Positions 4,711-8,195 of a stretch of 8,195 bases of DNA are shown piece by piece. Below the pieces are notes generated by a model. The model was not told where the DNA came from and did no database searches. It saw only the letters and a program-made list of their open reading frames with translations. Both the position numbers and the translations under genes were made by a program. The DNA is from Alphaproteobacteria bacterium (GTDB lineage Bacteria; Pseudomonadota; Alphaproteobacteria; Rs-D84): contig WQVP01000012.1 of NCBI GenBank assembly GCA_009785765.1, positions 1-8,195 on the forward strand, read 5' to 3'. The number at the start of each line of letters is the position of its first letter. Position 1 is the first letter of the stretch.

Positions 4711-6684
4711 ATGGCACCAGTTAAAACAAATTATTCGGCAAGCGATATCCAAGTCCTGGAGGGATTGGAGCCTGTTCGTCTTCGTCCAGGAATGTACATA
4801 GGCGGTACAGACGAAAAGGCATGGCATCATTTGCCAATTGAAATTCTGGACAACTCTGTTGACGAAGCGGTGGCGGGCTTTGCCAAAAAAATCACAGTTA
4901 ATTTAATTGATGCAAAAACCATAGAAATATCCGACGACGGGCGCGGTATACCGGTTGACGAACATCCAAAACATCCGGGCAAATCGGCGTTGGAAGTTAT
5001 ATTTTCATCACTTCATTCCGGCGGAAAGTTTAATAACAGCGTTTATAAAACATCCGGTGGATTGCACGGCGTTGGTGCGGCGGTTGTAAACGCCCTTTCC
5101 CGCAATACAACCGTCACAGTTGCACGAGACGGATATGAATGGACTTTGAATTTTTCACGTGGCCACACAGTTGGAACAATTGAAAAAGGTGCGGCGACAA
5201 AAACAACCGGCACACGTGTCCGCTTTACTTTGGACGATGATATATTTGGTGCGGGCGCTGTTTTTAAACCATATAAAATTTACCGCATGGCACGTGCAAA
5301 GGCATTTTTAACACGTGGCGTAAAAATTGAATTTATCTGTAATCCAGAATTAATCGGTGAAGACGGGCCGCCCGCAAACCAAACATTTTATTATCCGAAC
5401 GGTGTTGCGGACTTTTTGGCCGAGCGCACACAGGATAAACATAAATTATTACCAAATATTTTCAGCGGCATTGTTGAATTTCCAGACGATTCGGGTCATG
5501 TGGAATGGGCTTTGACCGTGCTTACTGATGAACATGGCGCCGCATCGGATGATGGATTTTTATCATCATTTTGTAATACTATTGCAACGATTGATGGCGG
5601 CACTCATGAATCGGGTTTTCGCAGTGCAATTACCAAAGGATTGAAAAACTTTGGTGAAAAAGTTAACAACAAAGCGGCGGAAAAAATCACAGCCGAAGAC
5701 ATGTTTGATTCCGCATGCGCCATTGTTTCTGTATTTTATAAATCACCGCAATTTTTGGGTCAAACCAAAGAAAAGCTTTCCAATCCAGAGGTCGCAAGGT
5801 ATACCGAACGTGCATTGTCCGATCCATGGGAAATGTTTTTGGCGTCTGATCCAAAGACTGCAAACGCATTGCTTGAATTTGTAAATAATTTGGCCGCTGC
5901 ACGTATTAAAATCCGTGCCGCCAAAGAAGTTGCACGCAAAACCCCTACAAAACGGGCTCGCATGCCGCATAAATTGGCGGACTGTGCAAAACATGGCATT
6001 GCCGGTACAGAGTTATTTATAGTAGAAGGCGATTCGGCCGGCGGAACCGCAAAACAAGCACGTGATCGTGCGACCCAGGCCATATTACCCCTTCGTGGTA
6101 AAGTATTGAACGTCATATCAAATTCATCTGAAAAATTGGCCGACAACAAAGAAATGAACGAATTAATTGACGTTATTGGTGCGGGTGCGGGCAAAAACTT
6201 TGATGAAACTAAATTACGTTATGAAAAAATAATTATCATGACCGACGCAGACGTGGACGGATCACATATCGCATCTTTATTAATGTCTAATTTTTATAAC
6301 ATAATGCCAGAGCTTATCCACGGCGGCCATTTGTATTTGGCGTGTCCGCCGCTGTACCGCATTGCACACGGAACGGATTCCACCTATGTGGCGTCAGAGG
6401 AAGAATTGGCAGAATTAAAAGAGACCAGATTTAAAAACAAGAAAATTGAAATTTCCAGGTTCAAAGGATTGGGTGAAATGAATCCGTCGCAATTAAAAGA
6501 AACGACGATGAATCCGAAAACCCGACGATTAATCCGTGTGGAATTACCACCCCGCACCGACGAAGGCATGGAAGACTTGGAAAAAACCAAAACTCTGGTG
6601 TCCGAATTGATGGGCAAAAAACCAGAATTCCGTTTTCGCTTTATTACGGAAAACGCAAAATTTGTAAAAGATTTGGATGTTTAA
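4711..6684 (+). CDS. parE: DNA topoisomerase IV subunit B (ParE)
   Basis: This is the ATPase subunit of topoisomerase IV, which with ParC unlinks daughter chromosomes by ATP-driven strand passage. From ATG 4711 it has 657 residues, usual for ParE and shorter than proteobacterial GyrB. Domains: Bergerat-fold ATPase (about 15-215) with E44, N48, D-D-G-R-G-I-P (75-81) and the lid G-G-L-H-G-V-G (116-122); transducer with Q-T-K (351-353); TOPRIM (about 431-545) with E-G-D-S-A-G-G (Glu439) and D-A-D-V-D-G (Asp512, 514, 516); C-terminal domain containing F-K-G-L-G-E-M-N-P. The text after E-G-D-S-A-G-G (T-A-K-Q-A-R-D-R) and the N-terminal L-R-P-G-M-Y-I-G-G-T-D favour ParE over GyrB. The open frame extends upstream to 4546, but that part overlaps the divergent gene and both promoters. 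ATG 4699 lies inside the -10 box. Quinolone-interaction residues of ParE lie near the TOPRIM motifs; no resistance claim is made. Confidence 0.96.
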   Translation: MAPVKTNYSASDIQVLEGLEPVRLRPGMYIGGTDEKAWHHLPIEILDNSVDEAVAGFAKKITVNLIDAKTIEISDDGRGIPVDEHPKHPGKSALEVIFSSLHSGGKFNNSVYKTSGGLHGVGAAVVNALSRNTTVTVARDGYEWTLNFSRGHTVGTIEKGAATKTTGTRVRFTLDDDIFGAGAVFKPYKIYRMARAKAFLTRGVKIEFICNPELIGEDGPPANQTFYYPNGVADFLAERTQDKHKLLPNIFSGIVEFPDDSGHVEWALTVLTDEHGAASDDGFLSSFCNTIATIDGGTHESGFRSAITKGLKNFGEKVNNKAAEKITAEDMFDSACAIVSVFYKSPQFLGQTKEKLSNPEVARYTERALSDPWEMFLASDPKTANALLEFVNNLAAARIKIRAAKEVARKTPTKRARMPHKLADCAKHGIAGTELFIVEGDSAGGTAKQARDRATQAILPLRGKVLNVISNSSEKLADNKEMNELIDVIGAGAGKNFDETKLRYEKIIIMTDADVDGSHIASLLMSNFYNIMPELIHGGHLYLACPPLYRIAHGTDSTYVASEEELAELKETRFKNKKIEISRFKGLGEMNPSQLKETTMNPKTRRLIRVELPPRTDEGMEDLEKTKTLVSELMGKKPEFRFRFITENAKFVKDLDV

Positions 6685-6692
6685 TATTCTCT

Positions 6693-6849
6693 TATCCTCT
6701 CCCCTTGCGGGAGAGGATAGTTTTTGTTAGCGAAGCATGAGCGTTACAAAAACTTGGTGAGGGGTAACAAGTTTTCAAACCCCTCACCAAGCGCCGCTAG
6801 GGCACAAGTGCCCTAGCTTTGCTTTCCTCTCCCGCAGGGGGAGAGGAAA
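6693..6849. repeat. Composite inverted-repeat element of five hairpins
   Basis: Five consecutive hairpins: TATCCTCTCCC/GGGAGAGGATA (6693-6719, 11-bp stem); GTTTTTG...CAAAAAC with an inner TAGCG/CGTTA (6720-6753); CTTGGTGAGGGG/CCCCTCACCAAG (6753-6791, 12-bp perfect stem, 15-nt loop); GCTAGGGCAC/GTGCCCTAGC (6796-6817); TTTCCTCTCCC/GGGAGAGGAAA (6823-6849, 11-bp stem). The two outer hairpins are near-identical inverted copies (20 of 21 core bases), and the middle hairpin joins the two halves. It therefore looks like two units (palindrome, variable hairpin, CTTGGTGAGGGG) head to head. No coding sequence. This fits a short non-autonomous interspersed element (REP/BIME- or MITE-like). Mobility is inferred; I see no clear target-site duplication. 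Confidence 0.82.
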
Positions 6850-6860
6850 AACCAGCAAAC

Positions 6861-6890
6861 AAAAAAAATCCCCGCATTGCGGGGATTTTT
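6861..6890. terminator. Bidirectional intrinsic terminator
   Basis: ATCCCCGC / GCGGGGAT (6868-6875 and 6879-6886, loop ATT), with an A tract on the left and a T tract on the right. It works on both strands: for parE after the hairpin element, and for the minus-strand lipoprotein operon, whose last stop codon (6890-6892) overlaps its edge. Confidence 0.9.
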
Positions 6891-7072
6891 TATCTTTGGC
6901 TCTGCGTCGCCTGCCTTATTTGGCGAAGTTCTGAATTAGTGGTACAGCCATTACATGTGTTCATCGCTAACAGCAAAGTTATAGTACTAAGCCACCCTAG
7001 GCGTGAACGTATATCTGAAAGTATATCTTTCTTAGTTTGTGGATTAGTTTCTTGCTTATTAGTCTCTGACAT
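6890..7072 (-). CDS. Small single-pass membrane protein, 60 aa, unknown
   Basis: I do not recognise it. Residues 1-25 are hydrophilic and charged (K-Q-E-T-N-P-Q-T-K-K-D), about 27-43 form a hydrophobic segment (W-L-S-T-I-T-L-L-L-A-M-N-T-C-N-G-C), and the rest is polar and Gln/Arg-rich. This suggests a small inner-membrane protein with one helix and a C-N-G-C pair at its outer end. It is likely real: the ATG lies 2 bp after the stop of the lipoprotein gene, GGGAG sits 6 nt upstream overlapping that gene's end, and the stop codon is immediately followed by the terminator. It therefore forms a two-gene operon with the lipoprotein, and coupled translation suggests a shared role at the envelope. 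Confidence 0.7.
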   Translation of the reverse strand: MSETNKQETNPQTKKDILSDIRSRLGWLSTITLLLAMNTCNGCTTNSELRQIRQATQSQR

Positions 7073-7074
7073 AA

Positions 7075-7683
7075 CTATCTCCCAATTGCTTGTGCTTGGC
7101 TGACGTTACGGTTCACAGTATTTCCGCAAATTGTAACCGGTGCGAATGTTTTTTGCGGCGCAACATTGCCGCCAACAATTGTTACATTTCCGCCGACCTG
7201 TGCAGGGGCAACGCCAGCGCTGCGTACCGGCGCACCACATTGTCTCCGAATCGGTTGTGGGTTTTGCATTGGTGCCATGCCTTGGCGTGCACGCATTTGG
7301 TTTAATTCACGGTCAAATGGATTTACAATCGTTTGAACTTCGTTTTGAACTTCTACGTTTACAATAATAATTGGCGGCAAAGATTCAATTTCTGATTTCT
7401 GATTTCTGATTTCTGATTTGTATGTATCCATTGGTGTTTCCACGCTTCGCAATGGGTTTTGCATATCTATTAAATCAATACATTGTGCGTTTGCATGGCG
7501 AACTCTGCGTGATTCACGAAAGCGTACATCATCAATATCGCCACGTTGATTCATTTCTGCAACGCATGCATTCCGATGCTGAGTAAAGCGAACGTCGCCT
7601 TGGTAAATAGTGCGGGAAGATGAACAAGCCGTCGTGGCAAAAGCAAGTGCAAGGGCAAGTGTGGCAAATAATAATTTTCTCAT
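7075..7683 (-). CDS. Predicted lipoprotein, unknown function
   Basis: A 202-residue protein that I cannot name. The N-terminus is a signal peptide (M-R-K-L-L, hydrophobic Ala/Leu stretch) ending A-T-T-A-C20-S-S-S, a plausible though not classic lipobox (Thr at -3). It would be lipid-anchored in the envelope. The mature part has further Cys at 40 and 68, which may pair, and at 149 and 188. Residues 89-99 (K-S-E-I-R-N-Q-K-S-E-I) come from a four-copy heptamer array. Next is a hydrophobic strand I-I-I-V-N-V-E-V (about 105-112), a Met/Gln/Pro-rich segment, and a Gly/Val/Asn-rich end with a repeated V-G-G-N-V. AAAGG lies 9 nt before the ATG. It is followed, 2 bp apart, by the 60-aa membrane protein gene. 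Confidence 0.85.
   Translation of the reverse strand: MRKLLFATLALALAFATTACSSSRTIYQGDVRFTQHRNACVAEMNQRGDIDDVRFRESRRVRHANAQCIDLIDMQNPLRSVETPMDTYKSEIRNQKSEIESLPPIIIVNVEVQNEVQTIVNPFDRELNQMRARQGMAPMQNPQPIRRQCGAPVRSAGVAPAQVGGNVTIVGGNVAPQKTFAPVTICGNTVNRNVSQAQAIGR
7391..7418. repeat. Heptamer array TCTGATT x4 inside the lipoprotein gene
   Basis: Four perfect copies on the + strand; the coding (minus) strand reads AATCAGA. The coding orientation has no stops, while the other would contain TGA in every frame. It encodes K-S-E-I-R-N-Q-K-S-E-I, a 7-residue peptide period from three DNA units. Confidence 0.93.
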
Positions 7684-7703
7684 AGATACGAACCTTTTAT
7701 TTA

Positions 7704-7709
7704 ATTATA
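7704..7709 (-). promoter_or_regulatory. Possible -10 box of the lipoprotein operon
   Basis: A perfect TATAAT on the minus strand lies 20 bp before the ATG at 7683, giving a start near 7697 and a short leader that holds AAAGG. No good -35 lies at 17 bp. A separate TTGACA (7767-7762, minus strand) is too far away for this -10 and pairs only with a weak AACATT. Confidence 0.4.
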
Positions 7710-7773
7710 TGTCCCTACGATTCGTTCTCTCTTGATGCAATGTTGCCACAAATATTTTGATTGTCAAGAAATT

Positions 7774-7807
7774 AGTGATTAGTGTTAGTGATTGGTGATT
7801 TGTGATA
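7774..7807. repeat. Degenerate GTGATT heptamer array upstream of the aldolase gene
   Basis: Units AGTGATT, AGTGTT (one base short), AGTGATT, GGTGATT and TGTGATA in tandem. It is the reverse-complement family of the AATCACC array in sufC. It is non-coding and lies in the stop-containing orientation relative to the downstream gene. Its last unit overlaps the -10 box of the aldolase promoter. Confidence 0.85.
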
Positions 7808-7811
7808 TAAT
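7803..7811 (+). promoter_or_regulatory. Extended -10 promoter of the aldolase gene
   Basis: TGATATAAT, i.e. a TG-n extension plus perfect TATAAT (7806-7811). No good -35 hexamer lies 16-18 bp upstream because that region is the heptamer array; the TG extension can compensate. The expected start is near 7818, just before the Shine-Dalgarno. Confidence 0.6.
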
Positions 7812-7829
7812 AACAAAAAAGGATTTTTT

Positions 7830-8195
7830 ATGACCTATTCTGAACTTGGACTTGTTAACACCAAACAAATGCTTTCTGATGCCCTGGCCTCTGGATACGC
7901 TGTACCCGGATATAATTTCAGCAACATGGAAACCTTGCAAGCCATAATGCGTGCATGCGAACAAACCGGCCAACCACTTATATTACAGGTATCCCAGGGG
8001 TCTATAAAATATACAGGCATGGAGACCTTGCTTGCGCTTGTTAAATCAAAACTTGGACGCCGGGGAATAAAGTTTCCGGTTGCACTTCATCTTGACCACG
8101 GCACTTCGTTTGAAGAATGCAAAGATGCGATTGATGCAGGATTTTCATCCGTTATGATTGATGCGTCTGATAAATCTTTCACAGAAAACGTGGAA
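7830..8195 (+). CDS. fba: Class II fructose-bisphosphate aldolase, N-terminal part (runs off window)
   Basis: The zinc-dependent aldolase cleaves or forms fructose-1,6-bisphosphate from glyceraldehyde-3-phosphate and dihydroxyacetone phosphate, in the cytoplasm (glycolysis/gluconeogenesis). The first 122 codons are present with no stop. Evidence: the N-terminal A-V-P-G-Y-N-F-S-N-M-E-T-L-Q-A motif (24-38), L-Q-V-S-Q-G (52-57), and V-A-L-H-L-D-H-G (84-91), where by family knowledge Asp89 is the catalytic acid/base and His90 a zinc ligand. S-V-M-I-D-A-S (107-113) follows. The pattern fits Fba and the related tagatose-bisphosphate aldolases (GatY/KbaY); the missing C-terminal half would decide. 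The start ATG has AAGGA (7819-7823) 6 nt upstream and an extended -10 promoter. It is divergent from the lipoprotein operon. Confidence 0.9.
   Translation, partial: MTYSELGLVNTKQMLSDALASGYAVPGYNFSNMETLQAIMRACEQTGQPLILQVSQGSIKYTGMETLLALVKSKLGRRGIKFPVALHLDHGTSFEECKDAIDAGFSSVMIDASDKSFTENVE

Noticed and set aside
5760..6194. Open frame on the - strand opposite parE (144 codons)
   Set aside because: Shadow of the conserved TOPRIM-coding region, with no initiation signals.
6685..6860. A non-coding RNA gene or riboswitch after parE
   Set aside because: The sequence is dominated by simple inverted repeats without a promoter or a recognisable RNA family; a repeat element explains it better.
6819..7103. 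Open frame on the + strand (94 codons) through hairpin and terminator
   Set aside because: It crosses the repeat element and a strong terminator, and is antisense to the better supported 60-aa gene.
7785..8020. Minus-strand open frames opposite the aldolase start
   Set aside because: They are antisense to a clear fba N-terminus and run through its promoter.

Overview
The window looks like chromosome of a moderately AT-rich Gram-negative bacterium. An alphaproteobacterial lineage is my best guess: the topoisomerase IV subunit B reads like alphaproteobacterial ParE, and a SUF iron-sulfur operon and a lipoprotein are present. I see no phage, plasmid, transposase, CRISPR or RNA gene. The lineage call is inference from remembered family sequences, not a search.

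Layout. Bases 1-3166 (+): the end of sufB, then sufC, an unrecognised multi-pass membrane protein and an AI-2E/PerM-type permease, closed by a hairpin terminator at 3165-3193. That hairpin also ends the convergent dnaJ (3194-4315, -). A 76-codon unknown gene (4383-4613, -) lies upstream of dnaJ. It is divergent from parE (4711-6684, +), and their -35 boxes sit back to back. Downstream of parE is a 157-bp cluster of perfect or near-perfect hairpins (6693-6849), then a bidirectional terminator (6861-6890). That terminator ends a two-gene minus-strand operon: a lipoprotein (7075-7683) and a 60-aa membrane protein (6890-7072). A class II fructose-bisphosphate aldolase gene starts at 7830 and runs off the end.

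Two themes stand out. First, tandem heptamers of several different sequences recur. Four perfect arrays have exactly four copies (28 bp), and all four lie inside coding sequence (two in sufC, one in the membrane gene, one in the lipoprotein gene). Other, shorter or degenerate heptamer runs supply the sufB stop codon, form an inverted partner around a ribosome binding site, and merge into the aldolase promoter. In genes they always lie in the orientation without stop codons. Second, parE and dnaJ have no Shine-Dalgarno but carry nearly identical promoters (TTGAAA, 17-bp spacer, TATA-like -10) placed exactly 7 nt before the ATG. This predicts leaderless mRNAs, whereas most other genes here have clear Shine-Dalgarno sites.

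The genes are mostly housekeeping: Fe-S cluster assembly (SufB-SufC), protein folding (DnaJ), chromosome decatenation (ParE) and glycolysis/gluconeogenesis (Fba). I find no defence or secondary-metabolism system. The novelty is in repeats and signals, and in three small or unassigned genes.
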